From Alicyclobacillus herbarius DSM 13609 (lineage in GTDB: Bacteria; Bacillota; Bacilli; Alicyclobacillales; Alicyclobacillaceae): 64,000 bases of DNA. Where the stretch lies: the NCBI RefSeq assembly GCF_000430585.1, contig NZ_AUMH01000006.1, positions 62,001 through 126,000 on the forward strand, in the 5' to 3' direction. Made by a program: the position numbers and the translations under genes. The first letter of the stretch is position 1, and each line of letters opens with the position of its first letter. The notes under the pieces are model-generated. The model was not told the DNA's origin and ran no database searches. It was given only the letters and a program-made list of their open reading frames with translations. Below, in pieces: positions 52,712-62,327 of the stretch.

Positions 52712-53911
52712 TTAACGATCCGCCGCAAACGCCCCGGCGGCTCGCAGCGCGCCGGCCAGCATCGCCTTGACCGCGATGGGAAGCGCCGCCTCATCGACGG
52801 TGAAACGGGCGTGGTGGTGCGGATACGTAATCCCTTTGTCGGGATTGCCCGCGCCAACAAAGAAGAACGTGCCCGGCGCGGCTTGCTGATAAGCTGAAAA
52901 GTCCTCGCCGCCCATGGTCGGAATCGCTTCCACCACTACGCTCGGCCCGAACACGCGCAACAGGGTCTGACGGAGCGTCTGGGTGAGCCGTTCATCGTTG
53001 ACCACCGGCCGATACCCGTATTCGTAGCGAAACTCGTAGGCCGCTCCGTGCGCCTCCGTGACCCCGCGGACAATCCGCTCCATCCAGACCGGCACGGTCT
53101 CTCGCAGGTCCTGTTTGAAACTGCGCACGGTTCCACTCATCTCGACCTGATTCGGAATCACGTTCGTCGCCGTGCCACCCGAAATCTGTGTGACCGAGAG
53201 AACCAGGGGTTCGAGCGGATCGTTATAGCGGGAGGCCACGTGCTGCAGGTTGGTGATGACCTGAGCGGCAATCGTAATCGGATCCACCGTCAGGTGCGGC
53301 TGTGCGGCGTGCCCGCCCTGGCCGCGGATGGTGAGGTAGAACGTATCGGGCGCGGCCATCAGGTGGCCGGATTTCACCGCAATCTGCCCCACCGGTAACG
53401 GAGCCCACAGGTGCAGGCCGAGCACCGCATCGACCCCTTCCAACACTCCGAGGTCGACCAGTTCCTGGGCGCCGCCCGGGAAGACTTCCTCCGCGTGCTG
53501 GAAGATGAAGCGAATCTCGCCCGGGACCTCGTCGCGCATGCGGCTGAGGATTTTTGCCACCGCGAGCAGCGCGGCGGTATGGCCGTCGTGACCGCAGGCG
53601 TGCATCACGCCCGGGTTTTGCGAGACAAACTCGAACTCGTTTTCCTCTTGAATCGGCAACGCGTCCATATCCGCCCGCAGCGCCACCACCCCGCCCGGCT
53701 GCAAGCCGATGAGGCGGGCCACGACGCTGGTGCGCGTCGGGCGGGAAAGTTCAAACCCGCCGAACGCCTGCAGGGTGTGATAGACAAACTGGGCCGTCTT
53801 TCGTTCCTCGTATGAAAGCTCTGGGTGTTGATGCAAGTGTCGACGCCAACGCACCACATCGCTCGTAACCGTTTCCACAAGGTGATCTAGGTCCTGCAAG
53901 ACTACCGCCAC
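52712..53911 (-). CDS. M20 family amidohydrolase/peptidase
   Basis: 399 residues. The di-metal site motifs are RHLHQHPELSYEE, LRADMDALPIQEE, MHACGHDGHTAALLA, FIFQHAEEVFPGGA and the C-terminal MGGEDFSAYQ. It resembles hippurate/N-acyl-amino-acid/IAA-amino-acid hydrolases (YxeP, HipO). The natural substrate is unknown. GTG 53911 has GGGGG 8 bases upstream; the frame to 53953 has no site. Confidence 0.93.
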   Translation of the reverse strand: MAVVLQDLDHLVETVTSDVVRWRRHLHQHPELSYEERKTAQFVYHTLQAFGGFELSRPTRTSVVARLIGLQPGGVVALRADMDALPIQEENEFEFVSQNPGVMHACGHDGHTAALLAVAKILSRMRDEVPGEIRFIFQHAEEVFPGGAQELVDLGVLEGVDAVLGLHLWAPLPVGQIAVKSGHLMAAPDTFYLTIRGQGGHAAQPHLTVDPITIAAQVITNLQHVASRYNDPLEPLVLSVTQISGGTATNVIPNQVEMSGTVRSFKQDLRETVPVWMERIVRGVTEAHGAAYEFRYEYGYRPVVNDERLTQTLRQTLLRVFGPSVVVEAIPTMGGEDFSAYQQAAPGTFFFVGAGNPDKGITYPHHHARFTVDEAALPIAVKAMLAGALRAAGAFAADR

Positions 53912-54122
53912 GGTGCACGCCCCCTTTTTCCATGTGGAACCCGTCCATTCCAAGTTCCGGCCTTGGCACCCTTATGCTTTCCATTTCTATTCATTATATC
54001 GGTTTCGGTATTTTTCTGACTAGCCAGCCGTCCTCCCCAGCCCGCGTCCGGGGAGATCCACAAGTTTCAACCACATTCGTCAGATATAGAAGGTATGGTA
54101 CATTGAGAGACAAGGAGGATGG

Positions 54123-55040
54123 ATGGCGATGCAAAGAGACGGCTACACCGACATTCACGCCCACGTTCTGCCCGGACTCGACGACGGCCCACCGGATATG
54201 GCAGCCAGCCTGCGCCTTCTGCAAACCTTTGCCAATCGGCAGGTGAGCCGTGTCTTTTGTACTTCCCACTACCTTAGCCCGCACTTCCAGGTGGACCTGG
54301 CGCAGCTTGCCGCGGCCTACCAGGCGCTACAGGAGGCCCGCGCAACAACGCCGGTCGCCCCAGAGGATGACCTGGCCAACCGAGAGGTTGCGCCCACGGA
54401 GATGGTCATGGCCGACCAGATAGCGCAAGGGCAGGCGACGGGACTTACCGCCCAGCCTGGCTATCCCGAGCTGGCGCCAGGGGCGGAAGTACGACTGGCC
54501 AACGGGATAGCGGACGCTATTCGCGAGGGGCGCGTCCCGACGCTGGGCAACACCCGCTACGTACTGGTGGAGTTCCCAAGCACCAACATCCCGGACGAGG
54601 CACTGAACTGGGTCTACGAACTGACAGTGCGCGGGTATCAGCCTATCATGGCCCACCCAGAGCGGAACCTGGCCGTTCAGAAGCGGCCGGATATCATCCA
54701 TACTTTACTCGACGCTGGCCTGCTCCTGCAGTTGACCGCCGCCTGCCTGACCACGCCGCCAGAGCGCCGGCACAAGGCGGACGAGTTGGCCTGGGACATC
54801 CTGCGCGCCGGCCATGCGGCTGTGATTGCCTCCGACGCGCACGATCCGCACGTTCGCGCTCCCCTATTGGCGGACGCGTACGCGGCTGTCCGCGGTGAGC
54901 TGGGCGATGTGGTATGCGAGGCTCTCATTGCCAATGCGGACGCCATCTGGCAAGGCGAGGCATGCCAACCGGTGCCCCCCACTCCGCCCAAGCGACGGCG
55001 GTTCTCCCTGCCCTGGTCGCGGGCCAAGCAGAAGGCGTAG
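54123..55040 (+). CDS. CpsB/CapC (YwqE)-type PHP phosphatase family protein
   Basis: 305 residues. PHP motifs are DIHAHVLPGLDDGPPDM at 10-26, TSHY, GAEVRL, HPERN and SDAHD. The family contains metal-dependent protein-tyrosine phosphatases that regulate polysaccharide export. A Pro/Ala/Thr/Gln-rich insert (about 72-114) is not typical. No capsule genes are adjacent. ATG 54123 and ATG 54129 share the same AAGGAGG site. Confidence 0.88.
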   Translation: MAMQRDGYTDIHAHVLPGLDDGPPDMAASLRLLQTFANRQVSRVFCTSHYLSPHFQVDLAQLAAAYQALQEARATTPVAPEDDLANREVAPTEMVMADQIAQGQATGLTAQPGYPELAPGAEVRLANGIADAIREGRVPTLGNTRYVLVEFPSTNIPDEALNWVYELTVRGYQPIMAHPERNLAVQKRPDIIHTLLDAGLLLQLTAACLTTPPERRHKADELAWDILRAGHAAVIASDAHDPHVRAPLLADAYAAVRGELGDVVCEALIANADAIWQGEACQPVPPTPPKRRRFSLPWSRAKQKA

Positions 55041-56258
55041 TCACAGCTCAGCCACAGCCGCGAGCGTCCTATCCACCTCATCTTCCGTGTTGTACGGGGC
55101 AAACCCGACGCGGACCAGACCACCCGATTCAGCCAGGCCCAACTGCTGAACCACCGTCACCGCGTAGAAATCCCCCGACCAGACCGAGATGGCCCGCTCT
55201 GCCAGGTGCCGAGCCACCGCATCCGGGTGCGCGCCGTCCACCGTGAAGGAGACGGTGGGCGCACGCAGGCCCTCCGCCACCGGCGGCCCGTACACCCGCA
55301 CCCCGGATTGCTGCAGCAGCCCATCGTACAGCCGCTTGGCCAACCGGTGTTCGTACGCATACACCGCCTCCATCGCGTTCACCAGGCGGGATCGCAACGA
55401 GCCCGCGGTATCCGGTGCTAGGCTCGCGATGAAGTCGACCGCCGCGCTGACCCCCGCCAGTGCGGCGTGGTTCAAGGTCCCCGTCTCTATCCGGTACGGG
55501 GCCTCGTTCCGCTGCGGCCGCACCTTGTCCGTCGGCAGCGTGTCCAGCAATCCCGGCCGCGCGTAGAGTACGCCCACATGCGGGCCAAAAAACTTGTACG
55601 CGGAGCAGAGCAGAAAATCGGGCTGAAGCGAAGACACGTCGACCACCGCGTGCGGGACAAAGTGTACCGCGTCCACCACCAGCCACGCCCCCACCTGGCG
55701 CGTCCATTCACGGATGCGGGCTACGTCGTTGACCGTGCCCACAGCGTTCGAGGCGTATCCCACCGCGACCAGGCGCGTCCGCGGCTGAATGAGGTTGGCG
55801 AAGACGTCCATGTCCAGAGTCGCGTCCGGCCGCACTGGGACGCGGCGAATCACCGCGCCTTGCGCCTCCAGCGTCAACCATGGGGCGACGTTTGCATCAT
55901 GGTCCAAATCCGTGACAACGATTTCATCCCCTGGCTGAATGACGCGCGACACCGCCCGGGCAAGGGCAAAGTTGAGGCTCGTCATGTTGGCGCCAAAAGA
56001 AATCGTGTCCGGCCCCTCGGCCCCAAGCAGCGCCGCCATCTGCCGACGAGCCCGATAAATCACGGCATCGGTCTCGCGGCTGGCCGCAAACGCGCCGTGC
56101 GTGTTGGCGTTGCTGGTCTCGTAGTAGTGGACCATCGCGTCGATGACCGACTGGGGCACCTGCGTACCGCCGGGACCGTCGAGGTAGGCCACAGGCAGAC
56201 CGTTCACAGTGCGTGCAAGGGCGGGAAACTGACTACGGCAATCGGAAATGGCGGACAT
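55041..56258 (-). CDS. cysteine desulfurase-like PLP enzyme
   Basis: 405 residues, class V aminotransferase fold. Landmarks are YLDGPGGTQVP, NANTHGAFAASRETD, DLDHDANVAPW, the PLP lysine in LCSAYKFFGPHVG, and ETGTLNHAALAG. It fits the cysteine-desulfurase-like family (TIGR01976) rather than IscS/SufS; the catalytic Cys loop of SufS is absent. AAAGGAG lies 6 bases before ATG 56258. It converges directly with the cpsB-like gene. Confidence 0.9.
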   Translation of the reverse strand: MSAISDCRSQFPALARTVNGLPVAYLDGPGGTQVPQSVIDAMVHYYETSNANTHGAFAASRETDAVIYRARRQMAALLGAEGPDTISFGANMTSLNFALARAVSRVIQPGDEIVVTDLDHDANVAPWLTLEAQGAVIRRVPVRPDATLDMDVFANLIQPRTRLVAVGYASNAVGTVNDVARIREWTRQVGAWLVVDAVHFVPHAVVDVSSLQPDFLLCSAYKFFGPHVGVLYARPGLLDTLPTDKVRPQRNEAPYRIETGTLNHAALAGVSAAVDFIASLAPDTAGSLRSRLVNAMEAVYAYEHRLAKRLYDGLLQQSGVRVYGPPVAEGLRAPTVSFTVDGAHPDAVARHLAERAISVWSGDFYAVTVVQQLGLAESGGLVRVGFAPYNTEDEVDRTLAAVAEL

Positions 56259-56575
56259 CGTCGGCTCCTTTCCACAAGCCCGTATGGCGGATGCTCAAGC
56301 ATGGCCGATCCGCCCGGCTATGCGAAGTTCCTAGTTTCGAGTTCGAGGTCCAGAAAGACCTTTCCAGACAATCTTTCTATGAAAATAAGATAATTCTATC
56401 TTAATCCGAAAACCCCTTCACGGCGAGACCCATCCGCGCACGGCCGCCGCGCGGTGAACGACCGCTGCCCAAGTGCACGGGCTCGCTCCAACTACCGCAT
56501 GCTCCCACTGTTTCCAAGGGACATTAACCGACACAGACCTGTCGCAGATGTGTCAACTCTGTCGGCCATTGTTGA
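56259..56575. other. intergenic region with a short AT-rich inverted repeat
   Basis: About 320 bases between the divergent desulfurase-like and PBP genes. TAAGATA-ATTC-TATCTTA (56386-56403) is a perfect inverted repeat in a locally AT-rich stretch and may be a regulator site. No other gene is seen. Confidence 0.4.
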
Positions 56576-56584
56576 TGCTATGAT
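56576..56584 (+). promoter_or_regulatory. extended -10 promoter of the first PBP gene
   Basis: TG-C-TATGAT is an extended -10 element 35 bases before the ATG. The second PBP gene has the same TG-N-TATGAT element. Confidence 0.5.
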
Positions 56585-56619
56585 GGACAATGGTACATGG
56601 ATACGGGAGGAGAATTGGG

Positions 56620-58776
56620 ATGAGCCGCAAGATGCGCCTATGGATGAAATCCGGCCGACAGACCCGCAAGCGACGCCACCCGCCGGAAGACAGCATGGGG
56701 CCTGAGCAGCAAGAACGCCCACACGGGTTCCGTGTCAACTTCGTATACGGGGTCATCTTTGTGGCCATGGCTTCCCTTGTCTTGCGGCTAGGCTATGTCC
56801 AGATTAACGAAGGCCAGTCGTTCCGCCAGCAGGCGGCCACCGCCGCCCTCAACCGGGTTCCCGTGCTCCCCCCACGCGGGTGGATTTATGACAGCAACGG
56901 AAATCTCTTGGCCTACGACCAGCCCACCTACAGCGTGACGTTGACCCGTTTCGGGAACGGCCAGCAGGATTTCGACCAGATGGCACAGCTGTTGGCGCCG
57001 GCCTTCCATATGAAATGGCAGAAGCTGGCGCACATGATGAAGTATCAGAATGAACAATACCAAGATATCACCTTGTTCAAGAAAATTGACGACAGCCAAC
57101 TGGCGTTCATTCAGGAACACCAGACCCAGCTGCCCGGTATCTCGATTCAGACCAACGGTCAACGGACGTATCCGTACGGAGACTTAGCCGGACAGGTCCT
57201 CGGGTACACCGGACAAATTCCGAAAACGGCCCTCAAGGCCTACCTAAGCGGGCAGTACAACGGCATCAAGTACAAGATGACCCAGTATGTTGGCCTGACA
57301 GGACTCGAAAAACAATACGAGAAACTGCTTCAGGGCCAAGTGGGTGAACAGATTGTCTCCGTCAATAAGAAAGATAAGTCGCAGAAAGAGGTCGGTTTCG
57401 ACCCCGAGCCGGTCCCGGGCAAGTATCTGCAGCTAACCCTGGACGGACACTTGCAGGCCATGGCCCAGGAAGCGGTGTTGAATGAGGTCAAGCACTCCAA
57501 ATACGCTAACGATATCAACATGGCGTCCGCCGTCGTCCTCGACGTCAAGACCGGCGGGGTACTGGCCATGGTCAGCTACCCGTATTTCGATCCGAACTGG
57601 TACACGCCGGGCAACGGCGGTTACGCGAAGCACAGCCACTACCTGAAGAACACCTTGGCGCAGATGAACACCGCCATCGCCAGCCCGCAGCCACCGGGAT
57701 CGACCGTCAAACCGGCTAACCTTATCACCGGCTTGGAGGCTGGCGTCATCTCAGCGGCGACCGGCTGGGCGGACGTCCCGTATCTGGATGTCGCCAATAA
57801 AATCATCAAGGACGATGCCTCCCACGGCTGGGTCAATCCCATCAAAGCGATAGCAGAGTCGTGCGACGTGTTCTTTTACCGCGTCGGACTCGCCCTCAGC
57901 GGTTGGGTCGGATCGACCATGTCCAGTCCTGGTCATCCCGCCGGTGGTGAGAGTTTAACTCGCTGGCAGGAAACGGACTTTTGGAAAGGGTATATCCGTC
58001 TCTTGGAAGGCGAGTGGCGGTTTGGTCTGGGACAGTTGACTGGCATCGACTTGCCGGGTGAAGTCGCCGGTCGGGCCTGGATTGACAACTTTGAGACCGG
58101 TTACCCGCAGTACATCAACCTCAACAAGATTGCCAACCAGTTTAAGCAGAACGGCAAGGTCAACCTGCTCGCTGCGCCACCCGACTTAGCCTGGGCCGCG
58201 ATTGGCCAGATGCAGCAGTTTACGCCGATTGAGCTGGCTCAATACGTCGCGACCATCGCAGACGGCGGCAAACGCCTTCAGCCGCACCTCTTGCAGGCGG
58301 TCTATAACCCGACGATGCAGCAGCACCTGTCGAAAAACACGAAGCCGATTGAAACGGTTAAGCCAAAGGTGCAAGCCAACCTGCACCTCAATCCCCAGTT
58401 CCTAAAACTGGCCCAGGAAGGGATGCGTGGTACCTGCAACACCCCAGGCGGAACGGCGTACACGGTGTTTAAGGACGCGCCATATGTGGCTGCCGGCAAA
58501 ACCGGTACCGCGGAAATCACCCTGCAAAACAAGCGCATGGACAACTCCGTCTTTATCGGATATGCGCCCTACAACAACCCGCAAATTGCGGTCGTCGTCA
58601 TGGTGCCCGGCGCTGGCTACGGCGCCGACACTGCAGCCCCGGTGGCGCGGCAAATCATGGACACCTATTTTCAGGAACACCACCAGTTCTTCCCGAAAAA
58701 AGACTGGCAGAGCACATCCATTCCGGCCAACTGGAAACAGTCCCCTGCCTATCAGGAACCGGAGCAGGCCAAGTAA
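56620..58776 (+). CDS. class B penicillin-binding protein (PBP2/MrdA-type transpeptidase), copy 1
   Basis: 718 residues. One N-terminal membrane helix (FVYGVIFVAMASLVLRLGYV) with a basic cytoplasmic tail, a dimerisation domain (ALNRVPVLPPRGWIYDSNG), and a transpeptidase domain. The nucleophile Ser361 lies in GSTVK, the second motif is SCD in AESCDVFFYRVG, and the third is KTG at 627. It cross-links peptidoglycan outside the membrane. ATG 56620 has GGAGGAG 7 bases upstream. A second copy follows immediately. The end of the gene is part of a terminator. Confidence 0.94.
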   Translation: MSRKMRLWMKSGRQTRKRRHPPEDSMGPEQQERPHGFRVNFVYGVIFVAMASLVLRLGYVQINEGQSFRQQAATAALNRVPVLPPRGWIYDSNGNLLAYDQPTYSVTLTRFGNGQQDFDQMAQLLAPAFHMKWQKLAHMMKYQNEQYQDITLFKKIDDSQLAFIQEHQTQLPGISIQTNGQRTYPYGDLAGQVLGYTGQIPKTALKAYLSGQYNGIKYKMTQYVGLTGLEKQYEKLLQGQVGEQIVSVNKKDKSQKEVGFDPEPVPGKYLQLTLDGHLQAMAQEAVLNEVKHSKYANDINMASAVVLDVKTGGVLAMVSYPYFDPNWYTPGNGGYAKHSHYLKNTLAQMNTAIASPQPPGSTVKPANLITGLEAGVISAATGWADVPYLDVANKIIKDDASHGWVNPIKAIAESCDVFFYRVGLALSGWVGSTMSSPGHPAGGESLTRWQETDFWKGYIRLLEGEWRFGLGQLTGIDLPGEVAGRAWIDNFETGYPQYINLNKIANQFKQNGKVNLLAAPPDLAWAAIGQMQQFTPIELAQYVATIADGGKRLQPHLLQAVYNPTMQQHLSKNTKPIETVKPKVQANLHLNPQFLKLAQEGMRGTCNTPGGTAYTVFKDAPYVAAGKTGTAEITLQNKRMDNSVFIGYAPYNNPQIAVVVMVPGAGYGADTAAPVARQIMDTYFQEHHQFFPKKDWQSTSIPANWKQSPAYQEPEQAK

Positions 58777-58793
58777 GCCCGCTCCGGTTTTTC
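58757..58793 (+). terminator. terminator overlapping the end of PBP copy 1
   Basis: AACCGGAGC and GCTCCGGTT form a perfect 9-base stem with the stop codon in the loop, followed by TTTCTCC. It separates the two PBP genes transcriptionally. Confidence 0.75.
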
Positions 58794-58823
58794 TCCTCTC
58801 ATCCCCCATCCCTCGCCACGCAA

Positions 58824-58852
58824 CGGACAAAGTTTTTGAGAAATGGTATGAT
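58824..58852 (+). promoter_or_regulatory. promoter of the second PBP gene
   Basis: CGGACA and TATGAT are 17 bases apart with an upstream TG (extended -10). It lies between the terminator of copy 1 and the GTG of copy 2. Confidence 0.55.
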
Positions 58853-58923
58853 ACGCATAGATTCCATCATAATTTGTCACGTCGTCCGATCTAAAAGTGT
58901 CTACATGGGGAAGGGGGAATACC

Positions 58924-61134
58924 GTGCCACGTCGATCCCGCTCATGGTTCCTCCCCCGCAAAAAGCGACGGGGACCTGTGCGCAGGCGCGCGCCACAAAC
59001 GAACAACGAACGACCACCCATCGAGGAAGACCAAAGCCAACGCAAGCGCCGACCACACTTTGCCCGTGTCAACTTTGTCTATGGGGTTGTCTTTGTGGCC
59101 ATGGGTAGTCTCATTGTCCGCCTCGGTTTTGTACAGATTAACGAAGGGGCATCGTTCCATAAACAGGCTGCCATGGTGGCGGTTCAGAAGCTGAACGTTT
59201 TACCGTCACGCGGCTGGATCTTCGATGCCAACGGCCAACTATTGGCGTATAACAAACCGTCCTATTCCGTCAGTCTACAGATCTTCTCGGATACCAAACA
59301 GAACTTTCATAACATGGCTCAAGAATTGGCGCCTGTCTTTCACGTCAATGCCCGCAAGTTGGAAAACCAGATGGCGCAAAAAGGCGTTCCAGCAAAAGAC
59401 AGACTGGCTGAAATCACGCTGTTCAAGAACATCAGCCAAAAACAGCTGTCCTTCATCGAAGAGCATCTGTCGTCTCTACCCGGCATCACCATTCAGTCTG
59501 ACGGAAAACGGGAATACCCCAATGGGGATTTGGCCGGACACGTGCTCGGTTATACGGGGGCCATCACAGCCGACGATAAAGATGCGTATCTCCATCCGAA
59601 GGACGGCGGCCCTAAGTACATTCTGACGCAAAAGGTGGGGCGCGCCGGCATCGAATACCAGTATGAACGACTTTTGCAAGGGAAAGTCGGGCAGGAGGAT
59701 GTGCTTGTGGACGCCTCCGGCGACACCCAGCAGCAGCTTGGCTTCAACCCTCCGCCGACGCCAGGGAAGACGCTGCAGCTGACGTTGGACGGCCACCTGC
59801 AGGCAGTGGCGCAAGAGGCCCTCTACGACCAAGTGCAGCACGCCAAAAACCCGAGTCACATTCCATTCGCGGCTGCGGTCATGATGGATGTCCACGATGG
59901 CAGCGTCCTGGCCATGGCCAGCTATCCCTATTTCGACCCGAACTGGTACACGCCGGGCAACGGGGGCTACCTAAAGCACCAAAAATACATTCATAACTCA
60001 AACGCCCTCATGAACCACGTCATCCAGGGACCACAGACGGTCGGATCGACCGTCAAGCCGGGTAACCTGATTCTCGCCCTGGAGAACGGCATCATCACGC
60101 CGTTGACCACGATTGTCGATTCTCCATACATCAATGTGGCCACATACCACGCGCATGATGACGCCTATCATGGCGTGGTCACCCCCATCAAGGCGATTGC
60201 GGAATCGTGTGATACGTACTTCTACGAAGTCGGTTTACACTTTGCCAAGTGGTTTGGCTCCACAGAGCATAACGGCGGCGCCCCGGCCGATGGCAAAGGG
60301 CTTTACGAGTGGGCGAAGACCGACTTCTGGCAAGGGTATGTCAAGCTGATGATGGGAGAATGGGCGTTTGGTCTCGGACCGAAGACGGGCATCGACTTGC
60401 CGGGCGAAGACATGGGCAATTGGTGGGTCGACGTGTTGAGCAAGGACCGGAATCAACAGGTCAAGTCCGTACAGCCACCAGAAATCGCCAAAACCCTGAA
60501 ACAACAGGGCCGCGTGAACATCCCGGCTGTGCCGGTGGATGCGGCGTTCATCGGCATGGGACAGCTGCAGCAGTACACACCCATCCAACTCGTGCAGTAC
60601 GCGGCGATGCTGGCCAACGGCGGAAAGCGTATCCAGCCGCACTTGCTCAAGGCGGTCTACCCGCCCGTGATGAAAAAAACGCTTCCGAAAAACCTGAAAC
60701 CACTCCAGGTGGTTAAACCGCACGTCGAATCGACGATGAAAATCAAACCACAATACCTGCAAATTGCGCAGGAAGGGATGTTAGGGGCTCTGAACAGCCC
60801 GGGCGGGACCGCCTACTCCGTGTTTCACAACGCGCCCTACAAAGCGGCCGGCAAAACGGGAACGGCGCAAATCACTATCAATGGCAGACAAGTGGACAAC
60901 TCGGTGTTTATCGCCTACGCTCCGTATAATAACCCGCAAGTCGCGGTCGCGGTCATGATTCCCGGCGCAGGCTACGGCGCTGACGCGGCGGGGCCGGTGG
61001 CACGCAAGCTCCTCGACACGTACTTCGCAGAACGGCACGCCCCGTTCATCCCGAAGAAAGACTGGCAAAACACGTCCATTCCGGCCAACTGGAAGGAGTC
61101 GAACGCCTACCAGCAGCCGGAACAGTCGCATTGA
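58924..61134 (+). CDS. class B penicillin-binding protein (PBP2/MrdA-type transpeptidase), copy 2
   Basis: 736 residues, co-linear with copy 1 and highly similar (shared ARVNFVYG/RVNFVYG start of the membrane helix, PYFDPNWYTPGNGGY, YAPYNNPQ). Ser375 in GSTVK, AESCDTYFYEVG, and KTG at 644. The N-terminal tail is longer and very basic. GTG 58924 has AAGGGGG 6 bases upstream; the frame to 58897 has none. It has its own promoter, so the copies may be used at different times, such as growth and sporulation. Confidence 0.94.
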   Translation: MPRRSRSWFLPRKKRRGPVRRRAPQTNNERPPIEEDQSQRKRRPHFARVNFVYGVVFVAMGSLIVRLGFVQINEGASFHKQAAMVAVQKLNVLPSRGWIFDANGQLLAYNKPSYSVSLQIFSDTKQNFHNMAQELAPVFHVNARKLENQMAQKGVPAKDRLAEITLFKNISQKQLSFIEEHLSSLPGITIQSDGKREYPNGDLAGHVLGYTGAITADDKDAYLHPKDGGPKYILTQKVGRAGIEYQYERLLQGKVGQEDVLVDASGDTQQQLGFNPPPTPGKTLQLTLDGHLQAVAQEALYDQVQHAKNPSHIPFAAAVMMDVHDGSVLAMASYPYFDPNWYTPGNGGYLKHQKYIHNSNALMNHVIQGPQTVGSTVKPGNLILALENGIITPLTTIVDSPYINVATYHAHDDAYHGVVTPIKAIAESCDTYFYEVGLHFAKWFGSTEHNGGAPADGKGLYEWAKTDFWQGYVKLMMGEWAFGLGPKTGIDLPGEDMGNWWVDVLSKDRNQQVKSVQPPEIAKTLKQQGRVNIPAVPVDAAFIGMGQLQQYTPIQLVQYAAMLANGGKRIQPHLLKAVYPPVMKKTLPKNLKPLQVVKPHVESTMKIKPQYLQIAQEGMLGALNSPGGTAYSVFHNAPYKAAGKTGTAQITINGRQVDNSVFIAYAPYNNPQVAVAVMIPGAGYGADAAGPVARKLLDTYFAERHAPFIPKKDWQNTSIPANWKESNAYQQPEQSH

Positions 61135-61138
61135 CAGG

Positions 61139-62080
61139 CTAGCGCATGCCATACTGCGGTTGATAGTATGCAAACGTTTCGGCCAATCCCGCCTCCAGGG
61201 TGTACTGGGGTTCCCACCCCAGCCCCTTCCGCGCGGCCTGATTGGCCAATGAGCTGTGAAGAATGTCCCCAGGCCGCGGCGGGCCGTAGTCCGCTTCGAC
61301 CGGGCGTCCCAACACCTGACCCATGGTATGCAACAGCTGATTGATGCTCACACGCTCGCAGCGGCTGATGTTGAACGTGCCTCCGTCGCCGCGCGTCAAG
61401 GCCGCCACATTGGCCGCCGCCACATCCTTGACAAAGATGAAGTCGCGGGTTTGTTCACCGTCTCCAAAAATGACTGGCCGCCGCCCGGACAGCAGTGCAT
61501 CGACAAACACGGACACCACCCCGCCTTCGCCTTTCGGGTCTTGACGCATCCCGTAGACATTCGCATAACGCAAAATGGTGTAACGCAGACCAGACGTCTC
61601 CGCCCACAGGCGAATGTACAACTCGGGCGTATACTTGGAGGCTCCGTAGGGCGAAATCGGCCGAATCGGATGCTGCTCATCGACCGGCAGGTATTCCGGG
61701 TTGCCATAGATGGCTGCAGACGAGGCCGAGGCGTAGATCAGCTTTTCCACCCCGGCTTCCGAACAGGCCTCAAGCAGGCGCAGGGTGCCCAATACGTTGA
61801 CTTTGGCGTCGAAGACAGGGTTGTCCATCGACAAGGGAACGCTGATTTGCGCCGCGTGGTGAATGACAACCTGCGGGCTCTCACGCTTGAGGATGGCCGT
61901 CAGGTCATCCGTGACCAAGTCGGCCTGATAGAATTCGACTCCGTCTGACAGGTGCTCTTTGCGCCCGGTGGACAGGTTGTCCAGAACCACTACCGCATGA
62001 CCTGCTTTAAGAAGGGCGTCCACGACGTTCGATCCGATAAACCCGGCTCCCCCAGTGACCAGTACCTTCAGGGTGTCCAC
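61139..62080 (-). CDS. NAD-dependent sugar epimerase (GalE-like)
   Basis: 313 residues, extended short-chain dehydrogenase. VLVTGGAGFIGSNVVDALL binds NAD, SASSAAIYG and SPYGASK give the Ser and Tyr-xxx-Lys catalytic set, and GDGEQTRDFIFVKDVA is conserved. Likely a UDP-glucose 4-epimerase or related nucleotide-sugar epimerase. GTG 62080 has AAAGGAA only 1-2 bases upstream, so the start may be a nearby codon. It ends 4 bases after the PBP gene on the opposite strand. Confidence 0.92.
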   Translation of the reverse strand: MDTLKVLVTGGAGFIGSNVVDALLKAGHAVVVLDNLSTGRKEHLSDGVEFYQADLVTDDLTAILKRESPQVVIHHAAQISVPLSMDNPVFDAKVNVLGTLRLLEACSEAGVEKLIYASASSAAIYGNPEYLPVDEQHPIRPISPYGASKYTPELYIRLWAETSGLRYTILRYANVYGMRQDPKGEGGVVSVFVDALLSGRRPVIFGDGEQTRDFIFVKDVAAANVAALTRGDGGTFNISRCERVSINQLLHTMGQVLGRPVEADYGPPRPGDILHSSLANQAARKGLGWEPQYTLEAGLAETFAYYQPQYGMR

Positions 62081-62157
62081 TTCCTTTGCCAGAAATCAGG
62101 TTTGCTCCGTCCCTATTCTAGCGGATGAAAATGGGGGCGGGAACTGCGGCCGTCCAG

Positions 62158-62175
62158 TAAGTGCGTGTCCGGAAA
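62158..62175 (+). repeat. 18-base dispersed repeat, copy 2
   Basis: TAAGTGCGTGTCCGGAAA is identical to 45021-45038. Here TGTCCG pairs with CGGACA about 25 bases on, suggesting a stem. No gene is seen in the rest of the 62081-62327 gap. Confidence 0.6.
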
Positions 62176-62327
62176 GGAAGAGCCCTGACCCTTTGCGGAC
62201 AAACACCTCAAGTTTTTTACCGTTTACCGCGATTTCTGGCTTGCATCTTCGGCCATATCAGGGCAAGATGAAGCAGTGACCACGCCAAAGCGCCGAGCGC
62301 TGGTAGCCTTAGGGAGGCAGGTCGACC

